This document shows positions 1-8,422 of a DNA stretch of 64,000 nt, one piece after another. The notes beneath the pieces are model-generated. The model was not told the origin of the DNA. It worked only from the letters and a program-made list of their open reading frames with translations, and searched no databases. How positions within the stretch are numbered: the first letter of the stretch is position 1; each line of letters begins with the position of its first letter. The position numbers and the translations under genes were made by a program. Origin of the DNA: Paraburkholderia caballeronis (GTDB lineage: Bacteria; Pseudomonadota; Gammaproteobacteria; Burkholderiales; Burkholderiaceae); contig NZ_FNSR01000002.1 of NCBI RefSeq assembly GCF_900104845.1, positions 1,116,001 through 1,180,000 on the forward strand, in the 5' to 3' direction.

Positions 1-158
1 AGGATGCCCTTCGCCGCACCCGCCGCGATGTTGCCCGATTGCAGCCCTTCGTCCACGTGCGTGAACGCGGCATTCAAGTGCTCCAGGTCCGGACGGGCCT
101 GGGGTTGCACGTCGTCCTGCGGTTGGGTTTCCGGCTTTTGCGAACCATCGCTCGTCAT
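1..158 (-). CDS. Unknown protein, N-terminal part only
   Basis: The reading frame is open from ATG at 158 down to the window edge, so only about 52 N-terminal residues are visible. It starts MTSDGSQKPETQPQDD and continues through a charged segment into a Gly/Ala-rich stretch. A GGGAGAG ribosome binding site lies about ten bases upstream of the ATG, and third positions are mostly G or C, both of which support a real gene. I do not recognise the family. The visible part has no signal peptide or membrane segment. The gene continues beyond the left edge. Confidence 0.6.
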   Translation of the reverse strand, partial: MTSDGSQKPETQPQDDVQPQARPDLEHLNAAFTHVDEGLQSGNIAAGAAKGI

Positions 159-256
159 GATGAACTGTCTCTCCCTGTGGCGCGAATGCGAAAAAAACCT
201 TTCCCGGAGTTATATACCGATCGCGTGCGGCCGTCCATTCGACCGGCCGCGGCGCT

Positions 257-650
257 CCCGGATCTTCTCACCTTTGAACTGCGACCGGCTTCGCACGTGG
301 GCTCGACATCAGGTCGCCGCATCTTCGCCTCAGTAAAAAAACCCTTTAAAACAAGGCTCCGATGTGAAAGCCCGCCTCTCATCCGGACACTGCACCCCGG
401 CGAAGACGCCCTGATGCAAGCGCGTCCGGACACTCCCGAAAACGCTCACCTCTGACTCCGCACGGCGTCCGGCGTCGTTCCCGTTCAGCGACAAGCGACG
501 CCACGAACATTCTGCCGAACACCGTTTACCCCTTGTTTTCAAGGTCTTTTTTCTTTGCGTTGTCTAGACGGCACGACGATTCGCAAACGCCAAACCGCCC
601 AAAGGTGCGCGCCCCCCGGCGCTCATGCCTCACTCCCGAATTACCTCACC
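257..650 (+). repeat. Three dispersed iteron-like elements (257-272, 435-450, 635-650)
   Basis: The 159-760 stretch has no convincing gene but holds three copies of CCCG-N6-CTCACC, with cores GATCTT, AAAACG and AATTAC. They match the elements arrayed upstream of repA but lie in the opposite orientation, about 47 kb away. Each is preceded by TC or CTC, and the last base pairs run on to CTCACCT. Nothing else was seen in this intergenic region apart from short A-runs near 333. Confidence 0.75.
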
Positions 651-760
651 TTTGCATTTTCGTGCGCCATCGTGCCGCAACCCGGCACCGGCCGAAGCAC
701 GCGCTGAACGCTTCGAACCGATGCGGTATCGTAGGAGGCATGTCAACGGAAGGATTCGCG

Positions 761-1093
761 ATGAGTACCCCCGCCCCCTATGCCACGACCGCGCCGACGC
801 GCGCCGAAATCGATTCGCTCGCCGGCCTCGCGGTGCTGGAGTTCGGCACCGACTGGTGCGGCTACTGCCGCGGCGCGCAGCCGCTGATTGCCGAAGCGTT
901 CGCGCCGCACGCCGACGTGCGGCATCTCAAGGTCGAAGACGGTCCGGGCCGCCCGCTCGGCCGCTCGTTCCGCGTGAAGTTATGGCCGACGCTCGTGTTC
1001 CTGCGCGACGGCGCGGAAGTCGCGCGCGTCGTGCGCCCGACGAACGCGGCCGAACTCGCGGACGCCTTCGCCGCGCTCGCTCCGAACGCGTAA
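761..1093 (+). CDS. Thioredoxin-family protein
   Basis: A 110-residue single thioredoxin fold. The redox motif is W32-C33-G-Y-C36 and the cis-proline is P76 (LWPT), the two hallmarks of an active thioredoxin. There is no signal peptide, so a cytosolic disulfide reductase role is inferred. The CGYC rather than CGPC active site marks it as a thioredoxin-like branch, not canonical TrxA. I chose ATG 761 because GGAAGGA sits about six bases upstream. An in-frame ATG at 740 has its Shine-Dalgarno sequence too close. It is convergent with hpaR and shows no sign of operon membership. Confidence 0.88.
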   Translation: MSTPAPYATTAPTRAEIDSLAGLAVLEFGTDWCGYCRGAQPLIAEAFAPHADVRHLKVEDGPGRPLGRSFRVKLWPTLVFLRDGAEVARVVRPTNAAELADAFAALAPNA

Positions 1094-1123
1094 CGACGTT
1101 TGCCGGCTCGACGACGGCCGGCT

Positions 1124-1139
1124 CCCGAAAATCCTCACC
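1124..1139 (+). repeat. Dispersed iteron-like element
   Basis: One CCCG-AAAATC-CTCACC element lies between the convergent thioredoxin and hpaR genes. It is identical to the copies at 22559 and, on the other strand, to those at 47937 and 48387 in the origin array. Confidence 0.75.
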
Positions 1140-1178
1140 CTCGACGGCAGCACGCGATCGCAACCGACGTGCCCGCCG

Positions 1179-1625
1179 TCATTCGAGCCCGGCCAGCAGA
1201 TCGTCGATCGCGCGATACACGCGCTCCACCACCTCCGGCCCGACCTCCCGCTCCAGCGCGCTATACCGCGCCTCCAGCTCCTTCGAAATCGCCTTCACGA
1301 GCTGATGGCTCTTCTTCGTCAGCGTGACGAGCACGCGCCGCTGGTCGTCAGCGAAGCGTTCCTTCGTGACGAGTCCAAGCGTCTCCATCCGTGCGAGCAC
1401 GCCCGCCATGCTCGGACTCGATATCGTGCACAGGTCGGAAATCTGCCGCGGCTCCAGCGGCCCGCTTTCGTTCAACGCGCGAATCACGCGCCACTGCTGC
1501 TCGGTGAGCCCGTGCGCGGTGATCAGCGGGCGAAAGCGCTCCATCATTTTTTCGCGGGCGCGCAGCAGCAGCATCGGCAGATTGCGGTGCCGAACCCGCG
1601 TGGCGGACGACGAGGAACCGGACAT
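1179..1625 (-). CDS. hpaR: HpaR, MarR-family regulator of homoprotocatechuate catabolism
   Basis: A 148-residue MarR-type winged-helix protein. The N-terminal helices (LLRAREKMMERFRPL) are followed by the DNA-binding core (TEQQWRVIRALNE, then ISSPSMAGVLARMETLGLV) and a wing containing the DDQRR motif typical of the family. HpaR proteins are known repressors of the hpa meta-cleavage operon. The assignment rests on similarity to that family plus its position divergent from hpaG1. A perfect 12-bp palindrome at 1719-1730 in the shared promoter region is a plausible operator. The inducer is probably homoprotocatechuate or 4-hydroxyphenylacetate (from the family, not visible here). Confidence 0.9.
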   Translation of the reverse strand: MSGSSSSATRVRHRNLPMLLLRAREKMMERFRPLITAHGLTEQQWRVIRALNESGPLEPRQISDLCTISSPSMAGVLARMETLGLVTKERFADDQRRVLVTLTKKSHQLVKAISKELEARYSALEREVGPEVVERVYRAIDDLLAGLE

Positions 1626-1718
1626 GTTGGCTTCGTTCGGAAACGATTCTTGACCCAGGAAAAACCCGCGAACCCACCGGCTCGCGATTGACTCCGGATG
1701 GTAGCAGGCGCACCATCG

Positions 1719-1730
1719 CTAACATGTTAG
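1719..1730. promoter_or_regulatory. Candidate HpaR operator palindrome
   Basis: CTAACATGTTAG is a perfect 12-bp palindrome in the 130-bp hpaR-hpaG1 intergenic region, 25 bp before the hpaG1 ATG. MarR proteins bind such short AT-rich palindromes, so HpaR binding is inferred. Confidence 0.5.
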
Positions 1731-1755
1731 TGTTTATGCGACGACGACGCCACTC

Positions 1756-2523
1756 ATGTTTTCCGTAGCCGATCATCTGCTGCACGTCGAAGGCGAGCCG
1801 CTGCCGCGCGACGTCGATGCGGCATCCGCACGCGCGGCGCTCGCGGCCGGCGTGCGTTGCCGCGCGCCGGTGAGCGGCGCGGTGTACGGCACGCTGCTGA
1901 ACGACCGCGACGCGCTCGCCGCGCTGGGCGACGCGGTCAACGCCGCGCCATACAAGGCACCGCCGAAAGCGCCGATCCTGTATCTGAAGCCGCGCAACAC
2001 GCTCGCCGGCCATCGCGCGCGGGTCGACGTGCCGGACGACGAGAACGGCGTACAGGTCGGCGCGTCGCTCGGCATCGTGATCGGGCGAACCGCGTCGCGC
2101 GTCGCGAAGGCCGACGCGTTCGACTATATCGCCGGCTATACGCTGGTCGCGGACCTGTGCGTGCCGCACGACAACGTGTATCGCCCGTCGGTGCGCTTTC
2201 GCGCGCGCGACCGCTTCTGCGTGATCGGCCCCGCGGTGCTCGCGAAGCGCCACGTCGCCCATCCCGACGCGCTGCCGATCGCGGTCGGCATCGAAGGCCG
2301 CCCGACGTTTACCGCCAGCACCGCGACGTCGATACGCGGCGTCGCGCAACTGCTCGCGGACGTGACCGACTTCATGACGCTCGCGGCCGGCGACGTGCTG
2401 ACGCTCGGCGTCCCGCACCGCGCGCCGGTCGCGCATGCGGGCGAGCACGCGACGCTGACCCTCGCGGACTGGCCGCCGCTCGACATCGCGTTCGTCGCCG
2501 CGCGCGAAGGAGCCGAACCATGA
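1756..2523 (+). CDS. hpaG1: HpaG1, OPET decarboxylase subunit of the HpaG pair
   Basis: A 255-residue fumarylacetoacetate-hydrolase-fold protein. In homoprotocatechuate breakdown the HpaG1/HpaG2 pair decarboxylates 5-oxo-pent-3-ene-1,2,5-tricarboxylate and isomerises the product. The FAH-fold core is visible as LYLKPRNTLAGH, then VGASLGIVIG and the DFMTLAAGDVLTLG segment near the C-terminus. It is the first gene of the operon, and its TGA overlaps the ATG of hpaG2 (ATGA), suggesting translational coupling. In enteric bacteria the two halves are fused; here they are separate genes, as is usual in Burkholderia. Confidence 0.88.
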   Translation: MFSVADHLLHVEGEPLPRDVDAASARAALAAGVRCRAPVSGAVYGTLLNDRDALAALGDAVNAAPYKAPPKAPILYLKPRNTLAGHRARVDVPDDENGVQVGASLGIVIGRTASRVAKADAFDYIAGYTLVADLCVPHDNVYRPSVRFRARDRFCVIGPAVLAKRHVAHPDALPIAVGIEGRPTFTASTATSIRGVAQLLADVTDFMTLAAGDVLTLGVPHRAPVAHAGEHATLTLADWPPLDIAFVAAREGAEP

Positions 2524-3278
2524 AACGCGGCCGCGTCGCCTATGCAGGCGCGATCCACGAAGCGACGCCGGACGGCGACCGCGTGCGGCTCGCGGACGGC
2601 CGCGTCCGCGACGAACACGAGGTCGTGTGGCTGCCGCCGTTCGAGCCCGGCACGATCTTCGCGCTCGGCCTCAACTACGCGGAACACGCGAAGGAGCTTC
2701 AGTTTTCGAAGCAGGAAGAGCCACTGGTGTTCCTGAAGGGACCGGGCGGCGTGATCGGCCATCGCGGTGATACGCGGCGTCCGGCCGACGTCACGTTCAT
2801 GCACTACGAGTGCGAACTGGCGGTCGTGATCGGCCGCGTCGCGCGCAACGTGAAGCGCGCGGACGCGATGCAATACGTCGCCGGCTATACGATCGCGAAC
2901 GACTACGCGATCCGCGACTACCTCGAAAACTACTACCGCCCGAACCTGCGGGTAAAAAACCGCGACGGCGGCACCGTGCTCGGCCCGTGGCTCGTCGATG
3001 CGGCGGACGTCGCCGACGTCGGCTCGCTCGAACTGCGCACATGGGTCAACGGCGAACTGAAGCAGCGCGGCAACACGCGCGACCTCGTCACCGGCATTCC
3101 CGAACTGATCGAATACCTGAGCGGCTTCATGACGCTCGCGCCCGGCGACGTGATCCTGACCGGCACGCCGGAAGGCGTCGTCAACGTAAACGCCGGCGAC
3201 GAAGTGGCGTGCGAGATCGACGGCCTCGGCCGTCTCGTGAACACGATCGCGTCGGACGCCGACTTCGCGCGCGGCTGA
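2520..3278 (+). CDS. hpaG2: HpaG2, HHDD isomerase / FAH-family subunit
   Basis: A 252-residue FAH-family protein that matches the C-terminal half of fused HpaG. The core motif ALGLNYAEHAKEL is followed by PLVFLKGPGGVIGHRGD, then HYECELAVVIGR carrying the acidic metal ligands, and DVILTGTPEGV near the end. Together with HpaG1 it should convert the ring-cleavage product after dehydrogenation to 2-oxohept-3-enedioate. ATG 2520 overlaps the stop of hpaG1 by four bases, and hpaE starts 30 bp downstream. Confidence 0.9.
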   Translation: MKRGRVAYAGAIHEATPDGDRVRLADGRVRDEHEVVWLPPFEPGTIFALGLNYAEHAKELQFSKQEEPLVFLKGPGGVIGHRGDTRRPADVTFMHYECELAVVIGRVARNVKRADAMQYVAGYTIANDYAIRDYLENYYRPNLRVKNRDGGTVLGPWLVDAADVADVGSLELRTWVNGELKQRGNTRDLVTGIPELIEYLSGFMTLAPGDVILTGTPEGVVNVNAGDEVACEIDGLGRLVNTIASDADFARG

Positions 3279-3308
3279 CCGACCCGACCATCGAGGAACC
3301 TCAACGGC

Positions 3309-4766
3309 ATGCGAATCGAACATCTGATCGACGGCCGCGCGCACGCGTCGCGCGACTACTTCGAAACCGTGAACCCGGCCACGCAAGGCGTGCTCGCCGA
3401 AGTCGCGCGCGGCGGCGCGGACGAAATCGCGCTGGCGGTCGCTGCCGCGAAGGACGCGTTTCCCGCGTGGGCCGCGAAACCCGCGAGCGAACGCGCGAAG
3501 CTGATCCGCCGCCTCGGCGAACTGATCGCGAAGAACGTGCCGGAAATCGCGCAGACGGAGACCAACGACACCGGCCAGACAATCTCGCAGACCGGCAAGC
3601 AACTGGTGCCGCGCGCGGCCGACAACTTCAGCTACTTCGCGGAAGTCTGCACGGCGGTGGACGGCCACACCTACCCGACCGCGACGCACCTGAACTACAC
3701 GCTGTTCCATCCGGTCGGCGTGTGCGCGCTGATCTCGCCGTGGAACGTGCCGTTCATGACCGCGACGTGGAAGGTCGCGCCGTGTCTCGCGTTCGGCAAC
3801 ACGGCGGTGCTGAAGATGAGCGAGCTGTCGCCGCTCACCGCGTCGATGCTCGGCCGGCTCGCGCTCGAAGCGGGCATCCCGGCCGGCGTGCTGAACGTCG
3901 TGCACGGTTACGGCAAGGAGGCCGGCGAGCCGCTCGTCGCGCATCCGGACGTGCGCGCGGTGTCGTTCACCGGCTCGACCGCGACCGGCAACCGCATCGT
4001 GCAGGCCGCGGGCCTGAAGAAGTTTTCGATGGAACTCGGCGGCAAGTCGCCGTTCGTGATCTTCGACGACGCCGACTTCGAACGCGCGCTCGACGCGGCC
4101 GTGTTCATGATCTTCTCGAACAACGGCGAACGCTGCACGGCCGGCTCGCGCATCCTCGTGCAGCGGTCGATCTACGCGACGTTCGCGGAACGCTTCGTCG
4201 AGCGCGCGAAGCGCGTCGCGGTCGGCGATCCGCTCGACGAAAAGACGATCGTCGGGCCGATGATCTCGCCCGCGCATCTCGCGAAGGTGCGCAGCTACAT
4301 CGAACTCGGGCCGAAGGAAGGCGCGACGCTCGCGTGCGGCGGGCTCGATATGCCCACGCTGCCCGACGCGCTGAAGCACGGCAACTTCGTCGCGCCGACC
4401 GTGTTCGTCGACGTGGACAACCGGATGCGGATCGCGCAGGAGGAAATCTTCGGCCCGGTGGCGTGCCTGATTCCGTTCGACGACGAAGCCGATGCGATCC
4501 GGCTGTCGAACGACATCGCGTACGGGCTGTCGAGCTACGTGTGGACCGGAGACGCGGGCCGCGCGCACCGCGTCGCCGCCGCGATCGAAGCCGGCATGTG
4601 TTTCGTGAACAGCCAGAACGTGCGCGACCTGCGCCAGCCGTTCGGCGGCACCAAGGCGTCCGGCGTCGGCCGCGAAGGCGGCACGTGGAGCTACGAGGTG
4701 TTTCTCGAACCGAAGAACGTCTGCCTGTCGCTCGGCTCGCATCACATTCCGCGCTGGGGCGTGTGA
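3309..4766 (+). CDS. hpaE: HpaE, 5-carboxymethyl-2-hydroxymuconate-semialdehyde dehydrogenase
   Basis: A 485-residue NAD-dependent aldehyde dehydrogenase of normal family length. Visible hallmarks are SPWNVPFMTATWKVAP for cofactor binding, FTGST, the general base E242 in MELGGKSP, the catalytic cysteine C276 in NNGERCTAGSR and EEIFGPV. It oxidises the semialdehyde made by HpaD to 5-carboxymethyl-2-hydroxymuconate. The hpa context decides the substrate, because the family alone would not. After it come the tandem hairpin repeats and then hpaD. Confidence 0.92.
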   Translation: MRIEHLIDGRAHASRDYFETVNPATQGVLAEVARGGADEIALAVAAAKDAFPAWAAKPASERAKLIRRLGELIAKNVPEIAQTETNDTGQTISQTGKQLVPRAADNFSYFAEVCTAVDGHTYPTATHLNYTLFHPVGVCALISPWNVPFMTATWKVAPCLAFGNTAVLKMSELSPLTASMLGRLALEAGIPAGVLNVVHGYGKEAGEPLVAHPDVRAVSFTGSTATGNRIVQAAGLKKFSMELGGKSPFVIFDDADFERALDAAVFMIFSNNGERCTAGSRILVQRSIYATFAERFVERAKRVAVGDPLDEKTIVGPMISPAHLAKVRSYIELGPKEGATLACGGLDMPTLPDALKHGNFVAPTVFVDVDNRMRIAQEEIFGPVACLIPFDDEADAIRLSNDIAYGLSSYVWTGDAGRAHRVAAAIEAGMCFVNSQNVRDLRQPFGGTKASGVGREGGTWSYEVFLEPKNVCLSLGSHHIPRWGV

Positions 4767-4825
4767 CGGACTCGCCCGGCTGCGGAGATGCGGTAAACAC
4801 GACAGAACAGACAGCAGGCATCTTT

Positions 4826-5059
4826 ATGGGATCGGAGTAAGCGCTGAAGCGCTAACTCCGGATCGACCGCTTTGCATGGGATCGGAGTAAGCGCTAAAGA
4901 GCTAACTCCGGATCGACCGCTTTGCATGGGATCGGAGTAAGCGCTGAAGCGCTAACTCCGATCGACCGCCTTGCATGGGATCGGAGTAAGCGCTGAAGCG
5001 CTAACTCCGGATCGACAGCTTTGCATGGGATCGGAGTAAGCGCTGAAGCGCTAACTCCG
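4826..5059 (+). repeat. Five tandem ~50-bp hairpin repeats inside the hpa operon
   Basis: Five units start at 4826, 4876, 4926, 4975 and 5025 with a period of 49-50 bp. Each begins ATGGGATCGGAGT and contains an inverted repeat: CGGAGT and ACTCCG arms around two AGCGCT palindromes. A nearly constant linker (GATCGACCGCTTTGC) separates the units. Copy 2 has small changes in the loop. They fill the gap between hpaE and hpaD, so they will be in the operon mRNA as a chain of stable hairpins. The 12-base head of the unit recurs at 5958-5969, where it supplies the hpaF ribosome binding site. Confidence 0.95.
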
Positions 5060-5081
5060 ATCGACACAGGAGACACACGCG

Positions 5082-5951
5082 ATGGGCAAACTCGCGCTGG
5101 CAGCAAAGGTCACTCACGTACCGTCGCTATATCTGTCCGAACTCGACGGCCCGCACAAAGGCTGCCGGCAAGCCGCCATCGACGGCCACCGCGAAATCGG
5201 CCGGCGCTGCCGCGAACTGGACGTGGACACGATCGTCGTGTTCGACGTGCACTGGCTCGTGAACAGCGAATATCACATCAACTGCGCGCCGCACTTCGAA
5301 GGCGTCTATACAAGCAACGAGCTGCCGCACTTCATCCGCAACATGCCATACGCGTATCCGGGCAACGTCGCGCTCGGCCAGACGATCGCGGACGTCGCGA
5401 ACGGCATGGGCATCAAGACCCGCGCGCACAGCGAAACGACGCTCGCGCCCCAATACGGCACGCTGGTGCCGATGCGCTACATGAACGGCGACCAGCATTT
5501 CCGCACGGTGTCGGTCGCCGGCTGGTGCATGTGGCACGACCTCGCGACGAGCGCGCGCTTCGGCCTCGCGGTGCGCCGCGCCATCGAGGACCACTACGAC
5601 GGCACCGTCGCGATCCTCGCGAGCGGCTCGCTCAGTCATCACTTCGCGAACAACGGCACCGCCGAAACGTTCATGCACAAGGTCTGGGACCCGTTCCTCG
5701 AACAGACCGACCGGCACGTCGTATCGCTGTGGGAACAAGGCGACTGGAAGACGTTCTGCGCAATGCTGCCGATGTACAACGACAAATGCTGGGGCGAAGG
5801 CGGCATGCACGACACCGCGATGCTGCTCGGCGCGCTCGGCTGGGACCGCTACGAAGGCCGCGCGGACATCGTCACGCCGTACTTCGGCAGTTCGGGCACC
5901 GGGCAGATCAATGCGGTGCTGCCCGTCATGCCGCTGCCGGCCGCTGCCTGA
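5082..5951 (+). CDS. hpaD: HpaD, homoprotocatechuate 2,3-dioxygenase (LigB type)
   Basis: A 289-residue extradiol ring-cleavage dioxygenase of the LigB superfamily. It opens 3,4-dihydroxyphenylacetate between C2 and C3 using Fe(II) and O2. The N-terminal metal-ligand region contains H12 (KVTHVPSLY) and a DVHWL histidine. The [10 protein letters not shown] motif and [17 protein letters not shown] near the C-terminus fit HpaD of this class. ATG 5082 is preceded by ACAGGAGACA at good spacing. It lies directly after the five hairpin repeats, the last of which ends 22 bp before this start. Confidence 0.93.
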   Translation: MGKLALAAKVTHVPSLYLSELDGPHKGCRQAAIDGHREIGRRCRELDVDTIVVFDVHWLVNSEYHINCAPHFEGVYTSNELPHFIRNMPYAYPGNVALGQTIADVANGMGIKTRAHSETTLAPQYGTLVPMRYMNGDQHFRTVSVAGWCMWHDLATSARFGLAVRRAIEDHYDGTVAILASGSLSHHFANNGTAETFMHKVWDPFLEQTDRHVVSLWEQGDWKTFCAMLPMYNDKCWGEGGMHDTAMLLGALGWDRYEGRADIVTPYFGSSGTGQINAVLPVMPLPAAA

Positions 5952-5957
5952 ACCTGC

Positions 5958-5969
5958 ATGGGATCGGAG
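5958..5969 (+). repeat. Partial copy of the hpa tandem-repeat head, serving as hpaF RBS
   Basis: ATGGGATCGGAG is identical to the first 12 bases of each 50-bp unit between hpaE and hpaD and is also preceded by GC. Here its GGAG lies ten bases before the hpaF ATG and forms the Shine-Dalgarno sequence. An in-frame ATG inside it (5958) could be mistaken for the start. Confidence 0.7.
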
Positions 5970-5978
5970 AACCACGCG

Positions 5979-6380
5979 ATGCCTCACCTGACACTCGAAT
6001 ACAGCGCGAACCTGGCCGACGACGCAAGCCTCTATCGCCTGTGCGAAACGCTCGCGCACGTGCTCGATGCACAGCGCGACGAAACCGGCGCGCGCGTTTA
6101 TCCGCGCGGCGGCATCCGCACGCGCGCGCTGCGCTGCGACCACTACTTCGTCGCGGACGGCGCGCCGGACAACGCGTTCGTGCATGGCTGCCTGAAGATC
6201 GCCGCGGGCCGCTCGCCGGCCGTGCGCAAGGCGACCGGCGACGCGCTGTTCGACGCGATCAAACGCCACTTCGAAAACGACTTCGCGCAGCGCGGACTGG
6301 CGCTGTCGCTCGAAATCGCCGAGTTCAGCGAAGCAGGATCGTGGAAGCACAACAACCTGCACGCCCGCCTGAAAACCTGA
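5979..6380 (+). CDS. hpaF: HpaF, 5-carboxymethyl-2-hydroxymuconate delta-isomerase
   Basis: A 133-residue protein starting [12 protein letters not shown]. After removal of Met, the N-terminal Pro is the catalytic base in this CHMI/tautomerase-like family, so ATG 5979 rather than the upstream ATG 5958 must be the start. GGAGAACC precedes it. The enzyme ketonises the hydroxymuconate formed by HpaE before decarboxylation. Family length is normal (about 125-135 residues). hpaH follows 38 bp downstream on the same strand. Confidence 0.92.
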   Translation: MPHLTLEYSANLADDASLYRLCETLAHVLDAQRDETGARVYPRGGIRTRALRCDHYFVADGAPDNAFVHGCLKIAAGRSPAVRKATGDALFDAIKRHFENDFAQRGLALSLEIAEFSEAGSWKHNNLHARLKT

Positions 6381-6418
6381 CCGCACGTCGCACGCCGCCC
6401 GCCACCCAGGACCCCGCC

Positions 6419-7222
6419 ATGCTAGACCCGCAAACCCGCCGCGAACTGGCCGCGCAGCTCGACCACGCGGAACGCACGCGCACGCAGTTGCGCCACTTCT
6501 CGCGCGCGTATCCCGACATGACGATCGACGACGGCTACGCGATCCAGCGCGAGTGGGTGAAGCTGAAGCTCGCGGCCGGCCATACGATCAAGGGCCGCAA
6601 GATCGGCCTCACGTCGCGCGCGATGCAGCGCTCGTCGCAGATCGACGAGCCGGACTACGCGCCGCTGCTCGACAGCATGTTCATCGAGGCCGGCACGGAC
6701 ATCCGCGCGGACCGCTTCATCGCGCCGCGCATCGAAGTGGAACTGGCGTTCGTGCTGAGCCGCCCGCTGAAGGGGCCGGGCGTCACGTTGTTCGACGTGC
6801 TCGACGCGACCGCGTACGTGACGCCCGCGATCGAGATCATCGACGCGCGCATCGAGCAGTTCGACCGCGAAACGAAGGCCCCGCGCAAGGTGTTCGACAC
6901 GATCTCCGACTTCGCGGCGAACGCGGGCGTCGTGCTCGGCGGCCGTCCGGTGCGGCCGCTCGACGTCGATCTGCGCTGGGTCGGCGCGCTGCTATACAGG
7001 AACGGCGCGATCGAGGAAAGCGGGCTCGCGGCGGCGGTGCTCAACCATCCGGCGACCGGCGTCGCGTGGCTCGCGAACCGCGTCGCGCGCCACGACGAAT
7101 CGCTCGAAGCGGGCGACGTGATCCTGAGCGGCTCGTTCACCGCGCCGATACCGGCCGTCGCCGGCGACACATTCCATGCCGATTACGGGCCGCTCGGCGG
7201 CATCGGCTTCAACTTCATCTGA
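6419..7222 (+). CDS. hpaH: HpaH, 2-oxohept-4-ene-1,7-dioate hydratase
   Basis: A 267-residue hydratase of the HpaH/MhpD family, related to the FAH fold. Visible motifs are [13 protein letters not shown], an [10 protein letters not shown] metal/substrate segment, [10 protein letters not shown] and the C-terminal [15 protein letters not shown] with HADYGPLG. It adds water to the oxoheptenedioate from HpaG, giving the substrate of HpaI. It is co-directional with hpaF and hpaI, with short gaps. Confidence 0.92.
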   Translation: MLDPQTRRELAAQLDHAERTRTQLRHFSRAYPDMTIDDGYAIQREWVKLKLAAGHTIKGRKIGLTSRAMQRSSQIDEPDYAPLLDSMFIEAGTDIRADRFIAPRIEVELAFVLSRPLKGPGVTLFDVLDATAYVTPAIEIIDARIEQFDRETKAPRKVFDTISDFAANAGVVLGGRPVRPLDVDLRWVGALLYRNGAIEESGLAAAVLNHPATGVAWLANRVARHDESLEAGDVILSGSFTAPIPAVAGDTFHADYGPLGGIGFNFI

Positions 7223-7245
7223 TCTCCAGACGGCCCCCGACGAAC

Positions 7246-8022
7246 ATGCCCGCACCCGCCAATCCCTTCAAGCGCGCGCTCGCGCAAAGCCGTCCGCAGA
7301 TCGGCCTGTGGGCCGCGCTCGCCGATCCGTACGTCACCGAACTGCTCGCGACCGCCGGCTTCGACTGGCTGCTGATCGACGGCGAACACGCGCCGAACGA
7401 CGTGCGCAGCATGCTCGCGCAGTTGCAGGCGGTCGCGCCGTATCCGTCGCATCCGGTCGCGCGGCCGGTGCGCAACGACAGCGCGCTCATCAAGCAACTG
7501 CTCGACATCGGCGCGCAGTCGCTGCTGATCCCGATGGTCGACGACGCCGACGACGCGCGCGCGGCCGTCGCCGCCACGCGTTATCCGCCGCACGGCATTC
7601 GCGGCGTCGGCAGCGCGATTGCGCGCGCGTCGCGCTGGAATACGCTTGCCGACTACCCGCGCACCGCCGCCGACGAGTTATGCGTGCTCGTGCAGGCGGA
7701 AACGACGACCGCGTTGGCGAACCTCGCGGCAATCGCGTCGGTGGACGGCGTCGACGGCGTGTTCTTCGGCCCGGCGGACCTGAGCGCGTCGATGGGGCTG
7801 ATCGGCCAGACCGGCGCGGAGCCGGTGCGCCGCGCGATCGTCGAAGGCATCCACGCCGTGCGCGAATGCGGAAAAGCGGCCGGCGTGCTGACCGCGGACC
7901 CCGCGCTCGCGGACGATTATCTGCAAGCAGGCGCGACGTTCGTCGCGGTCGGCACCGACGTCGGTCTGTTGAGTCGTTCAGCAAACGCACTCGCGCGACG
8001 GTTCAAGCCCGACGCGCGTTGA
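7246..8022 (+). CDS. hpaI: HpaI, 4-hydroxy-2-oxoheptanedioate aldolase
   Basis: A 258-residue class II metal-dependent pyruvate aldolase. [40 protein letters not shown] and [13 protein letters not shown] are characteristic HpaI/HpcH segments and include the acid and Arg residues used for metal and pyruvate binding. It splits the seven-carbon product into pyruvate and succinic semialdehyde, ending the pathway. It is the last gene of the operon; two hairpins follow at 8131-8155 and 8195-8216. No hpaBC hydroxylase or hpaX transporter is in this window. Confidence 0.92.
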   Translation: MPAPANPFKRALAQSRPQIGLWAALADPYVTELLATAGFDWLLIDGEHAPNDVRSMLAQLQAVAPYPSHPVARPVRNDSALIKQLLDIGAQSLLIPMVDDADDARAAVAATRYPPHGIRGVGSAIARASRWNTLADYPRTAADELCVLVQAETTTALANLAAIASVDGVDGVFFGPADLSASMGLIGQTGAEPVRRAIVEGIHAVRECGKAAGVLTADPALADDYLQAGATFVAVGTDVGLLSRSANALARRFKPDAR

Positions 8023-8130
8023 AGCCGGTTCGCGTCGTCGCTGACGCGCACCTCGAACGCGTCTTTCACGTGACCCGTTCCGCATTGGCGCCCCATCCGC
8101 CACTCCCGCATCGCAGCATCGGGCGGCCAC

Positions 8131-8155
8131 GCAGGCAATCCATGCGATTGCCTGC
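8131..8155. repeat. Perfect 10-bp inverted repeat after hpaI
   Basis: GCAGGCAATC and GATTGCCTGC pair perfectly around the loop CATGC, about 110 bp after the hpaI stop. No U-run follows. It could protect mRNA 3' ends or act with the next hairpin in termination. Confidence 0.55.
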
Positions 8156-8194
8156 CTGATCCCGATCCAGACGCACTAAGCGATCCGAAATACG

Positions 8195-8216
8195 AAGGCC
8201 CGCCTGTCGGGCCTTT
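8195..8216 (+). terminator. Rho-independent terminator-like hairpin closing the hpa operon
   Basis: Stem AAGGCCCG/CGGGCCTT, loop CCTGT, followed by only one extra T. It lies between hpaI and the arginine decarboxylase gene. The rest of the 400-bp gap shows nothing recognisable. Confidence 0.6.
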
Positions 8217-8422
8217 GCGCGTTCTCCGCCGCATTCCGTTCATGCCCCCCGCACCACGCTTGACTCAAATCAATCGCGGGCGCGCGGCGACTCTTATCGT
8301 ACGGCCAGAAGAATCCGATGCGTCTGTACGAAAAGCGGAACAAGACATCGGGATACCCAAACGCTGTCCGTCGACACCCGATCCCGCCGCTTCGCGACGG
8401 CCGACCGGAAGGAGCCTCCGAC

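Noticed and set aside
1501..1520. GGTGAG-like matches inside hpaR and near 17062 in arcC
   Set aside because: Both have GC-rich centres and end CGCG rather than CGGG. They fit coding constraints and chance.
2136..4745. An 869-codon minus-strand frame antisense to the hpa genes
   Set aside because: It is the GC-rich shadow of hpaG1, hpaG2 and hpaE, with strongly Arg/Ala/His-biased composition and no recognisable domain. Similar long antisense frames over adiA, mscS and the ABC transporter were rejected for the same reason.
4826..5059. A CRISPR-like array
   Set aside because: The units are tandem copies with almost constant linkers, not repeats separated by unique spacers, and no cas gene is near.
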